Assembly: GCA_016712745.1 (NCBI GenBank)
Contig: JADJQN010000003.1
Span: 1,612,001-1,676,000, forward strand
Length of the DNA stretch: 64,000 nt
Source of the DNA: Sandaracinaceae bacterium
GTDB lineage: Bacteria; Myxococcota_A; Polyangia; Polyangiales; JADJQN01
Direction: 5' to 3'
In this document: piece by piece, positions 24,633 through 33,688 of the stretch
Layout of the letters: each line of letters starts with the position of its first letter
Position numbering within the stretch: position 1 is the stretch's first letter
The notes under the pieces: generated by a model
What the model saw: the letters and a program-made list of their open reading frames with translations, nothing else
What the model was told of the DNA's origin: nothing
The model's database searches: none
Program-made: the position numbers and the translations under genes

Positions 24633-25597
24633 GTTTCTACTTTCGTATCAGAAGCCGTATTGAGCGCCGAGGCCGAAAAAGAAGCCTCGAAAAAGCCCAT
24701 ATCAAGGCGCGCTTGAAACTGATGAACCGGCTTGAAACGCAGCGCGATGTGCGGGAGGCCGAGCCAGGGGATGACGTTGGGAACGCTGCCGCCATCCGTC
24801 CACTTACGCGCGGTCACGTTGTAGTGCTCGCCGTTCTGGTCGTCCGTCGCACTGGTGCCGCCACCGGGGTTGGGTGCGCAGTAGACGCCGTTTGGGACTT
24901 CATTCGGGTCGTTCGCCATCGAACACGCGTGGTAGCCACCGACGCTGCCCGGTCCGTTGGACGGATAGGCCTCGCTGCGCGTTCCGTTGCCCAGCACAAC
25001 GCCAAGGCCAAGGTCGACGCCGTACTCGAGCGCGAGCATGTCGTTGAAGGGCGTGGACCACATGAACGAAACCGCGCCGATGATCGACGACCAGTTGCTG
25101 TTGATGATTTCGGTATTGAAAGCGCTATCGCCGTTGGTGCGGAACGGATTGACGAACGCGAAGTTCTGCCACCACAAGCTGCCGGTGATGCTAAAGCCGT
25201 CCTTGCGGTAGGTGAACTCGCCGCCGACGCCCGGGTCCGACGCGGTCACGCCGCCGTCAGCGAAGAGATGCTGAATGAAAGTTGGAACGATGATGTGTCG
25301 GTACATCACGCCGGCGAAGTAGTAGCCGGTGTGTGGATCTTCGTAGGGATCGCTATCGTCGCGCACGTTCTCGACGGGCGAGCTCTCTTCGTGGAGGACT
25401 TGCTCGTCGGACATGATGGCTGTTTCTTCCGCGGTGGGAACCGGGTCGGTGCTGACCGCCGAGGTCGCCGTGACATCCGTCGTGGGGATGGTGTTAGTCG
25501 CGTCCGCCGCCGAGTCGGTCGCGGGGTCTTGCGCAACGGCTGCGTTCGTTACGCCGAGCAACCCTGTCAGAATCAATGAGTAAGCAAACGTACGCAT
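24629..25597 (-). CDS. Outer-membrane-type beta-rich protein, unknown function
   Basis: 322 residues starting MRTFAYSLILTGLLGVTNA, with cleavage near AVAQ. A Thr/Asp-rich linker follows, then a region rich in alternating aromatic strands (GYYFAGVMYRHIIVPTFIQH, SITGSLWWQNFAF, IALRFKPVHQFQARLDMGFF) typical of a beta-barrel. It contains one Cys pair (HACSMANDP and GVYCAPNP), perhaps a surface loop disulfide. I recognise no family. ATG 25597 has GGAGG upstream, and the frame extends further upstream without coding character. It is the first gene of a two-gene operon with the PpiC isomerase. Confidence 0.8.
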   Translation of the reverse strand: MRTFAYSLILTGLLGVTNAAVAQDPATDSAADATNTIPTTDVTATSAVSTDPVPTAEETAIMSDEQVLHEESSPVENVRDDSDPYEDPHTGYYFAGVMYRHIIVPTFIQHLFADGGVTASDPGVGGEFTYRKDGFSITGSLWWQNFAFVNPFRTNGDSAFNTEIINSNWSSIIGAVSFMWSTPFNDMLALEYGVDLGLGVVLGNGTRSEAYPSNGPGSVGGYHACSMANDPNEVPNGVYCAPNPGGGTSATDDQNGEHYNVTARKWTDGGSVPNVIPWLGLPHIALRFKPVHQFQARLDMGFFEASFSASALNTASDTKVET

Positions 25598-25854
25598 TTT
25601 CGCCTCCACTAAAGCACAAGACGGGAGCCCCCCATCCACGCGGCGCAGTGTAGGAAGCCCCAGCAAGCCTGTAAAGGCGCTGGTGCGCTTGTCTTTTGCC
25701 CTGATCTTGTCCGTCAGATGACGGCGGAGAGGTCGTAGACCTCGCCGATGCTCGCTCCAGTCGGTCATGTGCTTTTCAGCACACTCCCTCCTCTCGCTGC
25801 GGGCGCGTCCAAGGTCAGGGCAAAATCCTGCACGCAGTCTGTTCGGAGCGTCCC

Positions 25855-26715
25855 TCAGCGATGAATGAAATCGAGAATTAGGCGGGCGAAGTCGGGGGCG
25901 TGGGTCCAATGCATCATGTGGTGCGCGCCTTTGATCGTTGCCATCGTAGCGTTTGGTACGACGGCTGAGCGCTCGTCATCGTCTGGCGTGCGGTAACCGT
26001 GCTCGCCCCGTATCAGCAGCGTGGGCATGTTGATGCTGGAGATGAAGGCGTCGTAGACGTCGCGGCGGAAAAGAGTCGGCGAAGTGGTGCGGTGCAGAGG
26101 ATCGAAAGACCACATGCGACCGCCGCCCTGAAGCTCGCGTGTTCCCTTCTCGGCGAGAAAGAGGCCTAGCTCCTCGGGCAGTTGAGGATTTTGTACGCGC
26201 ATGCGCATGAAAGCTTCTTCGATCGACGCGATCGGTTTCAACGATGCTTGCCGGACACGCGCGACGCCATCGAGCCACGCGCGCATCTTGTCGATGGCAA
26301 AGCTTGTGGGATGCTCGGGTGGTCCCAATCCTTCGGCGAGCGTAAGCGTTCTAACCATCGCTGGTCGCGACGCCGCGTAAAGAGCGGCAACCGAGCCGCC
26401 CATGCTGTGCGCGACGAGATGCACGGGCGTCGGCGCAATCTTCGGCAGGAGCTCGTCGAGATCAAGCACGTAGTCGGCGAAGTGGTAATAGCCTCCGTGC
26501 CCGACCCACTCGCTCTCGCCGTGCCCGCGAAAATCAAAGGCGACAACGCGATGACCGGCATCGGCCAGCAGATTCGCGAGATCCCGAAAGCTCCAGGCCA
26601 TGTCCAAGAAACCGTGCAGCAAGACGATGGTTGGCTCGGCACGCTCAGCGTCATTCCACGTCAGAACGTGGTGATGCAGATGATTGGCGGCGACGCGCGA
26701 CTCGACGGGATTCAT
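25855..26715 (-). CDS. Alpha/beta hydrolase
   Basis: 286 residues, with the alpha/beta-hydrolase core complete: oxyanion-hole motif LLHGFLDMAWSF near 33-44, DFRGHGES near 61-68, nucleophile elbow AHSMGG (Ser104), an acid near RGEHGYRTPDDD, and catalytic His in IKGAHHMMHWTH. Substrate is not predictable. Close homologues are often esterases or epoxide/lactone hydrolases. The start lies 9 nt after the stop of the site-2 protease gene, so the two are co-transcribed. Confidence 0.9.
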   Translation of the reverse strand: MNPVESRVAANHLHHHVLTWNDAERAEPTIVLLHGFLDMAWSFRDLANLLADAGHRVVAFDFRGHGESEWVGHGGYYHFADYVLDLDELLPKIAPTPVHLVAHSMGGSVAALYAASRPAMVRTLTLAEGLGPPEHPTSFAIDKMRAWLDGVARVRQASLKPIASIEEAFMRMRVQNPQLPEELGLFLAEKGTRELQGGGRMWSFDPLHRTTSPTLFRRDVYDAFISSINMPTLLIRGEHGYRTPDDDERSAVVPNATMATIKGAHHMMHWTHAPDFARLILDFIHR

Positions 26716-26724
26716 TTGTGCGGA

Positions 26725-28053
26725 TCAGCCCGAGAAGTCACGCACGATTGTGATGTAAGCAACGAAGGCGAGGAGCACGACGATGCCAACCGTGTGCACG
26801 ATGGCTTCAAACTTCTCGTTGGGGCGTTTGCGCGTGACCGCTTCGAAGAGCAGGAAGATGAGGCGGCCACCGTCGAGTGCCGGGAAGGGCAAGAGGTTGA
26901 AGAAGCCAACCGCGATCGAGAGATGCAGAAGGAAGAAGATGACGTCGCGTGCGCCGCTCTCAGCGACGCTTGCGACTGCGCGGGTCATGCCCACGATGCT
27001 CGACATGCCTTCGGTGGACCGCTTCTGGATCTGAGAAACGATGCCTTCGAGCTGCTTCACCGAAAACGAATACGGATAGGTAACCGTCTTCTTCAGCGCC
27101 GAGGTGATGCTGGCCGGGACATAGCCCAAGCGCGTGCGCACAGCTACGCCGAGTATGGGGAGCTCCATCGTATCGCCGTGCAAAACGGCACCGATGCGTC
27201 CGACGCCGTTCTCGTTGCGGGGTGTCACGGGGATGTGAAGCTCGCGACCGTTACGGCGTACGTTGTAGTCAAGCACGCGGCCGGCATTGCTGCTGTTCTG
27301 TGCGATCACGTCTTCGATGGATGTGATTTCGTGTCCGCTGATGCGCAGAATTCGATCACCGGCGAGCAGGCCTGCTTGGCGCGCCGGGGCGGTCGCGCCG
27401 TTGAAATCGCCGATGACCACGCGCAGATGGGGGCGGCCGACCGGCGTGGCCCCATTGATCGCGGGGTCCGGTCGCACGCGCACGTGAATCTCGCGGCCGT
27501 GCCGCAAGATCGTGTAGTCGAGATCTGCGCGTGGTGCACGCGCGTGGCGGACGAGAATTTGCTCCACCGACTTGATCGACTTGGTTCCGATACGCAAGAT
27601 CTGATCGCCAGGCTCTAGCCCCGCAAGTGCGCTCGGCGTTCCCGCGCGCGGTGCTTCATTGACGATGACCTGTGCTTTGGGCCAGCCATTGAGCGCGATG
27701 CCGAAGATGAAAATCGCGGCGAGCAGATAGTTCGCCAAAGGGCCCGCGAAGATCGTCATGATGCGCGCGAAGAGACTCTTATTTGGAAAGAGTCCCGTGT
27801 CGTTGGGATCACGCGGCTCGGCGGGGTTCATCCCCGCGATCTGCACGTAAGCCAGCACGGGGATCGCGCAGACCTGAAATATCGTCGGGCTATTTTTCGG
27901 CTGATAGCGAATCAGCGGCGGACCAAAGCCCACGCTGAACCGCAAGACGCGCATCCCGAAGAGACGCGCGACGGCGTAATGCCCTGCTTCGTGCACGATC
28001 ACCAAAAGGGATATCCCCAGGATCGCGATGGCGTAGTGCAGGACAGAACTCAT
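26725..28053 (-). CDS. M50 site-2 protease, second paralogue, with two PDZ domains
   Basis: 442 residues. HEAGH is at 21-25 in the first helix, a second helix (MTIFAGPLANYLLAAIFIFG) has the FAGP motif, and the late helix motif FFNLLPFPALDGGRL carries the third zinc ligand. Two PDZ domains follow the second helix (AGLEPGDQILRIG, and AGLLAGDRILRISGHEITSI), the standard RseP arrangement. Expected role is intramembrane cleavage of an anti-sigma factor or signal-peptide remnant. This is a second family member in the window, besides the three-PDZ protein at 7676-9316. It is followed at 9 nt by the alpha/beta hydrolase. Confidence 0.93.
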   Translation of the reverse strand: MSSVLHYAIAILGISLLVIVHEAGHYAVARLFGMRVLRFSVGFGPPLIRYQPKNSPTIFQVCAIPVLAYVQIAGMNPAEPRDPNDTGLFPNKSLFARIMTIFAGPLANYLLAAIFIFGIALNGWPKAQVIVNEAPRAGTPSALAGLEPGDQILRIGTKSIKSVEQILVRHARAPRADLDYTILRHGREIHVRVRPDPAINGATPVGRPHLRVVIGDFNGATAPARQAGLLAGDRILRISGHEITSIEDVIAQNSSNAGRVLDYNVRRNGRELHIPVTPRNENGVGRIGAVLHGDTMELPILGVAVRTRLGYVPASITSALKKTVTYPYSFSVKQLEGIVSQIQKRSTEGMSSIVGMTRAVASVAESGARDVIFFLLHLSIAVGFFNLLPFPALDGGRLIFLLFEAVTRKRPNEKFEAIVHTVGIVVLLAFVAYITIVRDFSG

Positions 28054-28089
28054 GCGTGCCGGACAGTATGCTCCCCAGGCCCCCGAGCG

Positions 28090-31000
28090 TCACGGGGGGG
28101 AGAGAACTTCGCGCGCGATTGCGCCAGCCGCGACGTCTTCGGGGTGAAAGCGCATCGGGACCGCCTGGTTTCCGAGCCAAAGCGCCGCTTGATCGGCGTA
28201 ATAGTCGGAAGTTGTGATGCCACTTTGGCCGCCAGGGATGACGTTTAGACCCGACACATGGCCGTCGGCTCCAAGCGAGATGACCATGCGCATGGCGGGA
28301 CCTGTCGAATAGAAGAAGTCGTCGCGCGTGATGGTCGGGTTGGCTGCGTCGACGGCGAAGTGATCGCCAGAACGTGGGAAGCCCGGATAACCACGGAATG
28401 CTTCGCCGAGCGGAAGCGTGCGAGGCGTGATTGCGAAGCTTGCGGTGAGCGCCGCGATCATCTCGTTGCCTCCGCCGTATTGCTCGAGGATGGAAGGGAA
28501 CTTCACAAGGTGGCGCATGCCCCACAACCACGTGTTCATGTCGTTGCTACCAAAGCCGCCGATGCCGGGTGACGCCTCGGGGCTGCGCAGGATGGAGAGT
28601 GCTGTTGTGAGCGCTCTGATTGTTGCTTCGTCGCTGAGCTCGGTGATGTCCGTGGTTGTGCGATCATCGAAGAAGATCGACTCGTTCGTGTCCGGATTCC
28701 ATGACGCAAGCTGCTCTGGATTGGTCGCGCCGCGTCCGTCGTAGATGCGGCGGAAGGTCGTGCTCGAAAAGAAACGAAAATCTGTGGAAAAGAGCGCGTC
28801 GAGATCTTCATCGCCGAAAATGGTCGCGTAGAGATCGTGGTACCAGCGATTGAAGAGCATCGTGGCAACCGCGTCGGTACGCTGATCGGCAGTGGGGTGT
28901 TCGTAGAACGTTTCGACACCGGATTCAGCGACAGCGCCGCGCGAAAGCCAGGTCTCCAAACGGTTCTGAACGTCGTCGATCGCAGCAGCGTCGCTTTGGT
29001 AGAGCGCGGCCAAGCGATCTTCGGCAGGCGTGCGCGTGCTCTGCGCGGCGACCGTACGTGCGCGATCGATCGCGGTCTGCAGATAGACGACCATCTCGGC
29101 GCCGAAGCGCGAGCGATGGTCGCCTTGCAGCTCCGCCATCGCTTCGACTGTGGTCGACTGTGTCGAGACGAGCTCTTGCAAGCGCTCCGTGATGGTAAGC
29201 GCGCGATAGCCGGGTGCCCAGGGGCCGCCAAGGTAGAACTCATCGTTTGATAGTGAGTTGTCGAGGCTGATGCCGGCAGGGTCGTTGTTGGCGCTCGCCA
29301 CGTAGCCGCGCGCTGGACGAATGACGGCGGGCCAGCGATCGAAGGGTACGAGGCACTTGTCGGGATCGCTGCTCGCTGCGCTTTCATCGGGCATGCCCGC
29401 GCTGGTGATCGGAATTTCGAACCCGCCGTACTGCGTGCCATCGAGAAGGAAGCGCGGATTGGCGCCAGCGTTCCAATTGCCTTCGCTGTTGCGCGGCAGG
29501 TAGTTGCGGCAAGGGATGGCGTTGTAGCTGCCGTAGTAGATGCCGCCGTTGCGATCGGTAGCGACGAGGTTTTGGGCGTAGGCAACAAAGCGACGCGTTG
29601 CTTCGCGGAAGTCGTCGACTGTTTCGGCATGCGTGAAGTCGAGGCTCGTTTGGGGAATGTTCGATACTTCGAATCCCGTGAAGTCAAAGCTCACCGCCGA
29701 GATGTGGCCATCGCCGTCGATATCGCTCGGCACGACGTAGTCGCCTCCGATGTTCAAAAGTGTTTCGCCGTCCGCCAAAGTCTCGGTCGCGGTTGCAGCG
29801 CGGCCCTCGATCGACATGATGTGTCGGCCATCGAAGGTCTCGTAGCGAGTCCACGTATCGGTGCGGCCCACGCTCGAGAGTGCGGGGACATTTCGGATTG
29901 TGTAGGACTCCGATTGCGAGACGAGCGGCTGCCACGCGCCTTGGAAGAAGCTTGCCGTGGGCGCGCCATCGTCGTTGAGCTGGATCTCTTCGGCGTACCA
30001 ATCGGTCACGTCGGCGTCGAGGTAGGTTTGATCCCACGCGATGTTGCCATTGGTGCCTACGGCCATAAACGGATAGCCGGGGAAGAAGAGGCCGAGCACG
30101 TGCGTGTCACCGCCGCCGAAGAGCTCGGTATCCATGCCCATTTGATAGAAGAGAGCGGGCTCGGAAAATGGAAGGTGACCGTCGCCTGCGAGGATCGTAG
30201 AACCATCGGCCGCTCCCGCGTTCGATACCGCCCACGCGTTTGATCCAAAGTCGACGCCTTGGCCCCCGTGAAGAAGCTTCGCGAGACGTTCGTTGCGCAC
30301 GCTCAAGCGTTCCATCATGGCGGTGGCGACACGCGGCGCTTGGCGCGCATGGCGGGGTGTACGCCCGCGACGGCGCACATGCGCGCGCGCGGTGGTCGTT
30401 CCATCTTCGAGGCCAAATCCGTTCGGAGCTTCGACGACATCATGAATCGGGGTGACGTGATTCAAGATGTCTTCAATCGCGCCATTGCGGCGAAGCGCTT
30501 GGTGTGCATCGCCTTCGAAGGCGGTTTGTAAGAATGTCGCGACTCGCCCGCGCTCCACATCCAGCGATTCGAAGCCGAGCTGAAACACGACGACGGCGGC
30601 AAACGAAACGACATCGCGCGCAGTCACGTTCTCCATCAACTCGCCAGCGTTGCGAGCCCCCAAGATCGGTGCAGCGAAGCTCAGCTCACTCGATGCGACA
30701 GCGCGATTCATTTTGACCGCGTCGATGTACGCATTGATACCTTCGGCATAGGCCGCGAACATATCGAGTTGATCGGGCGTCAAGGACGAGTAGAGACGTT
30801 CGGCAATGACCGCCATGCCGCGACTGCGCGAGTCGAGATCGGTCGCCAAACCGATGTCGCCCAAGAGCTCAGCCACGCGACCAAGTGCCAAGCGGCGTGC
30901 GATCTCAAATGTGAAGTATCGATCGCGGGCCACGATGAAGCCCTGCGCTACGTACATATCGCGTTCGCTTTGCGCGTAGATGTGCGGCACGTGCGCTTCG

Positions 31001-31221
31001 GTGTAGACGACGTTCACTTCGTGCTGAAGCGTTGGCAAGGTGCGTTGGTCGGTTTCGGGAATGCGCAAAATCGTTGCGGTCGGCCCGTCCGGAATATTGG
31101 CGTCCCGCATCACGATGCCGCCGTCGACTGCTGGCTCGACCGGGTCGCCGCAGCCAACACCGAATAAAACCCAAAGACTCACACATGAAAACGCAAAGCC
31201 ACGCACGACGTAATGAAGCAT
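28090..31221 (-). CDS. Penicillin acylase family lipoprotein (Ntn hydrolase)
   Basis: About 1043 residues. A signal peptide with lipobox-like LFGVGC (Cys24) is followed by an alpha-subunit region containing VVYTEAHVPHIYAQSERDMY and RDRYFTFEIARRLALGR, then the autocatalytic site VDFGSNAWAVS. The Ser (about residue 327) would become the N-terminal nucleophile of the beta subunit. Downstream FPGYPFMAVGTNGNIAWDQT and EGNWNAGANPRF match the family. These enzymes hydrolyse amides such as N-acyl-homoserine lactones, beta-lactams or peptides, and the actual substrate is unknown. ATG 31221 is preferred over TTG 31239. It is divergent from the transglutaminase gene. Confidence 0.92.
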   Translation of the reverse strand: MLHYVVRGFAFSCVSLWVLFGVGCGDPVEPAVDGGIVMRDANIPDGPTATILRIPETDQRTLPTLQHEVNVVYTEAHVPHIYAQSERDMYVAQGFIVARDRYFTFEIARRLALGRVAELLGDIGLATDLDSRSRGMAVIAERLYSSLTPDQLDMFAAYAEGINAYIDAVKMNRAVASSELSFAAPILGARNAGELMENVTARDVVSFAAVVVFQLGFESLDVERGRVATFLQTAFEGDAHQALRRNGAIEDILNHVTPIHDVVEAPNGFGLEDGTTTARAHVRRRGRTPRHARQAPRVATAMMERLSVRNERLAKLLHGGQGVDFGSNAWAVSNAGAADGSTILAGDGHLPFSEPALFYQMGMDTELFGGGDTHVLGLFFPGYPFMAVGTNGNIAWDQTYLDADVTDWYAEEIQLNDDGAPTASFFQGAWQPLVSQSESYTIRNVPALSSVGRTDTWTRYETFDGRHIMSIEGRAATATETLADGETLLNIGGDYVVPSDIDGDGHISAVSFDFTGFEVSNIPQTSLDFTHAETVDDFREATRRFVAYAQNLVATDRNGGIYYGSYNAIPCRNYLPRNSEGNWNAGANPRFLLDGTQYGGFEIPITSAGMPDESAASSDPDKCLVPFDRWPAVIRPARGYVASANNDPAGISLDNSLSNDEFYLGGPWAPGYRALTITERLQELVSTQSTTVEAMAELQGDHRSRFGAEMVVYLQTAIDRARTVAAQSTRTPAEDRLAALYQSDAAAIDDVQNRLETWLSRGAVAESGVETFYEHPTADQRTDAVATMLFNRWYHDLYATIFGDEDLDALFSTDFRFFSSTTFRRIYDGRGATNPEQLASWNPDTNESIFFDDRTTTDITELSDEATIRALTTALSILRSPEASPGIGGFGSNDMNTWLWGMRHLVKFPSILEQYGGGNEMIAALTASFAITPRTLPLGEAFRGYPGFPRSGDHFAVDAANPTITRDDFFYSTGPAMRMVISLGADGHVSGLNVIPGGQSGITTSDYYADQAALWLGNQAVPMRFHPEDVAAGAIAREVLSPP

Positions 31222-31317
31222 GGCCGCATTGTAGCTCAAGGGCCCCGCACGAATGCGAAATATGGAGCCGCGTTGACAAGGCGCAGAGAAGCCGAAGTAA
31301 TAGCTATAGGAACCTTC

Positions 31318-33039
31318 GTGAAGCGCGCGACAAGCTTAGTGTTGCTTCTACTCGCCGCCGCGGTGTGCGTCGTCACCGTGCATGCCGACAATCCGCCCGT
31401 CCTGCACGAATACGTACCGAATGTTCACGGCGAAGAGGGGTCGCTCCTCGTTTCGCGCGGCGGCGATGCGCCAGAAGCCATCGTTGTTAACGGCGAAGTA
31501 ATTCCTCCGCCCGATCGCTCGAACGTCCCCGAGGATGAAGCGCCGATGAGCTCGCAGCCCACGACGCCCGGCGATACGACGCCTGAGCCTGGGCGTCGCT
31601 CGACGACGTTTCGTCCCGACCGATTGACCGAGCTGCAAAGCAATCTCGATTACTACGAAGCATTCGCCCCCGCGATTGCGCCGTACAAGCGGGTGTCCGC
31701 ACTCAACGCGGTGACACTGGCCGAAGATGGCGTGACGCCAGTGCTTACAATCGCATCGCGCATGCGTACGGTCATCCCCGTCGAAGGTGCTGACACACCG
31801 GCTCGCGACGGGCGCGCGCGCGCGATGTTCTGGGGGACTGTGGTGCTCGAGTTCGAAGGCGGCACGGAGGTTCCACTACCGAGCGTTTCACCGGAGTCGC
31901 GCATCCTGACCGTACGCACGCAACCTGAGACCCTGCTTCGCTTTGAACGCGACGAAGCCGACAACTACTTTGCTGTCGCCACCCATCCGATGAGTGGATC
32001 AGTGCGGGTGACCTTCTTAATGGATGCGCCGGAAAGCTATTTCAGCACGCCGATCCCAGCCGTCGTTACGATCGGCGAGCTTGCCAATACGGTGCCCGAG
32101 ATGCCTGCCACCGTAATGCGTCGTGCCACGACCTTTGCGAACGAGCTCGGTCTTCGGCGCGGGATGCCCTATCGCACCATCATCGAAACGCTCACGCGGC
32201 ATTTTCGATCCTTTGAGGAATCAGAGCGTCCACCGCCCAATAGCGGCGACATATTTCTCGATTTGGCGCGCGGGATGAAGGGCGTGTGTCGCCATCGCGC
32301 CTACGGATTCGTGATCACAGCACAGGCGCTCGGCATCCCAGCGCGCTTTGTGCAGAACGAAGCGCACGCGTGGACGGAAATTCGCTTGCCGGGAGCCCTC
32401 GGCTGGATGCGCGTGGATCTCGGAGGCGCAGCGCACGGCCTGACCGCGCACAATGCGCAAGATGCGCCGCGCTATCAGCCGCGCCTGCCCGACATGTTGC
32501 CGCGCCCCGAAACGTTTGCCCACTCGAACGGCGAGCCGACCAATATGCAAGGCATGCGCGATGACGCGACGACGGACAATGGTCAATCGCCGCTGCCAAG
32601 CGCGACCCAACCCGGCGGTGGCACCAATGGCAATCAAGGCGGTACGCAGGCGGGCGGCACCAACGGCAATCACACGGGGCCGGCGTTGCGACCGGGGGCA
32701 ATCCTTCGCCCGAGCGGTCCCGCTGATCCAAACGAGACGCGCGCTGCAGTATCGATCGCCGTGAGCAGTTTCTATCACGACGTGTTTCGTGGTCGCGAGC
32801 TACAGGTGACGGGCAATCTTGCCGATGCGAACGGCGTTGGCTTGCCCGGCATGCGCATCGAAGTCTCGCTCGCCGCGCCACGCGGAGATCGCGCAGTGCT
32901 TCTCGGCGTCACGGTCACCCGCGAAGGGGGCGACTTCCGCGCAAGCTTCGGCGTGCCACCCAGCGTCCCCGTCGGCGACTACCGACTCATCGTCCTGACC
33001 CCAGGCGACGCCACCCATCTCCCCGCCCAAGCTAACTGA
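31318..33039 (+). CDS. Secreted transglutaminase-like (papain-fold) protein
   Basis: About 573 residues from GTG 31318 (VKRATSLVLLLLAAAVCVVT, a signal peptide with AGGAACC-type spacing upstream). After a disordered Pro/Thr stretch and a beta-rich domain comes a transglutaminase core with all three catalytic elements: Cys in MKGVCRHRAYGFVI, His in NEAHAWTEI and Asp in MRVDLGG. A Gly/Asn repeat linker (GGTNGNQGGTQAGGTNGN) separates it from a C-terminal Ig-like domain (RELQVTGNLADANGVGLPGM). It may act as a protease or cross-linking enzyme on the surface. An ATG at 31213 lies inside the divergent gene's leader region and is less likely. Confidence 0.87.
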   Translation: MKRATSLVLLLLAAAVCVVTVHADNPPVLHEYVPNVHGEEGSLLVSRGGDAPEAIVVNGEVIPPPDRSNVPEDEAPMSSQPTTPGDTTPEPGRRSTTFRPDRLTELQSNLDYYEAFAPAIAPYKRVSALNAVTLAEDGVTPVLTIASRMRTVIPVEGADTPARDGRARAMFWGTVVLEFEGGTEVPLPSVSPESRILTVRTQPETLLRFERDEADNYFAVATHPMSGSVRVTFLMDAPESYFSTPIPAVVTIGELANTVPEMPATVMRRATTFANELGLRRGMPYRTIIETLTRHFRSFEESERPPPNSGDIFLDLARGMKGVCRHRAYGFVITAQALGIPARFVQNEAHAWTEIRLPGALGWMRVDLGGAAHGLTAHNAQDAPRYQPRLPDMLPRPETFAHSNGEPTNMQGMRDDATTDNGQSPLPSATQPGGGTNGNQGGTQAGGTNGNHTGPALRPGAILRPSGPADPNETRAAVSIAVSSFYHDVFRGRELQVTGNLADANGVGLPGMRIEVSLAAPRGDRAVLLGVTVTREGGDFRASFGVPPSVPVGDYRLIVLTPGDATHLPAQAN

Positions 33040-33048
33040 ACGAAGATC

Positions 33049-33622
33049 CTACGGCCCGAAATCGTGTGTCCCTTCCGAGTTGCGCTCGCCTGAAGCGAAA
33101 AGCTACGGCCCGGAATCGTGTGTCCCTTCCCAGTCGCGAAAGGCATGCGTGCGGCACTCACCCAAGCCAATCCATTTCTTCTCGCGCGAACTAGGGTCGC
33201 CCCGTACAGAGTGCAGTCCACCTTGCTTGGTCTCGCGCCGTACGCGGTCCCAGCTCCCTGGGAAGGAACACACGATTCCGTGCCTAGTTTCTTCATTGGC
33301 ATTCGCCGAAGCGGATGCGAAAGGCGTCGGACGACTCTCTATGCCTTCGGATGAACCTACGAAGAAACTAGCGGCGGTGCCGTGTAGTCTTTCCCCGCGA
33401 GCTGGGACCGCGTACGGCGCGAGCAACGATAATGAAGGCCACACGCTGTACGTTGCGAAGATGGTCGCTACTCGAAGTCTAGTAGTGGTCGTTGCGAATG
33501 CCGCACGCATGCCTTTCGCGAGGGGGAAAGGCTACACGGCACCGTCGCGTAGCTTTTCGTTTCAGCAGCACGCATGCCTTTCGCGAGGAGGAAGGGACGC
33601 ACGATTCCGGGCCGTAGCTTTT
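33049..33622. repeat. Element B, inverted dimer (non-coding palindromic repeat)
   Basis: The whole gap between the transglutaminase and NAD synthetase genes is built from two head-to-head copies of one unit. TACGGCCCGGAATCGTG starts the left copy (33049 and again near 33104), and its complement ends the right copy near 33617. The core CGCCGTACGCGGTCCCAGCT occurs at 33236-33255 and inverted at 33400-33419. The right copy is nearly identical, in opposite orientation, to 61588-61878. Frames crossing it translate to low-quality Arg-rich strings, so it is non-coding. No transposase is nearby. Confidence 0.85.
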
Positions 33623-33688
33623 CGTTCAGTTCGAGCGCAGTAGGAGCGACATGCCGGTATTCGGGGGCGGTGGTATAAGGCGGGCGTG

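Noticed and set aside
26182..27618. 478-codon plus-strand frame opposite the hydrolase and site-2 protease
   Set aside because: It runs across two real minus-strand genes and their junction. Its composition is that of a shadow frame.
28536..29687. 383-codon minus-strand frame within the penicillin acylase gene
   Set aside because: It is a same-strand alternative frame, Ser/Arg/Thr-rich, inside an intact conserved protein.
33080..33643. Open frames of up to 187 codons across the 33-kb repeat
   Set aside because: The protein would be made from palindromic repeat sequence and the same DNA in the inverted copy gives different frames. It is non-coding repeat.
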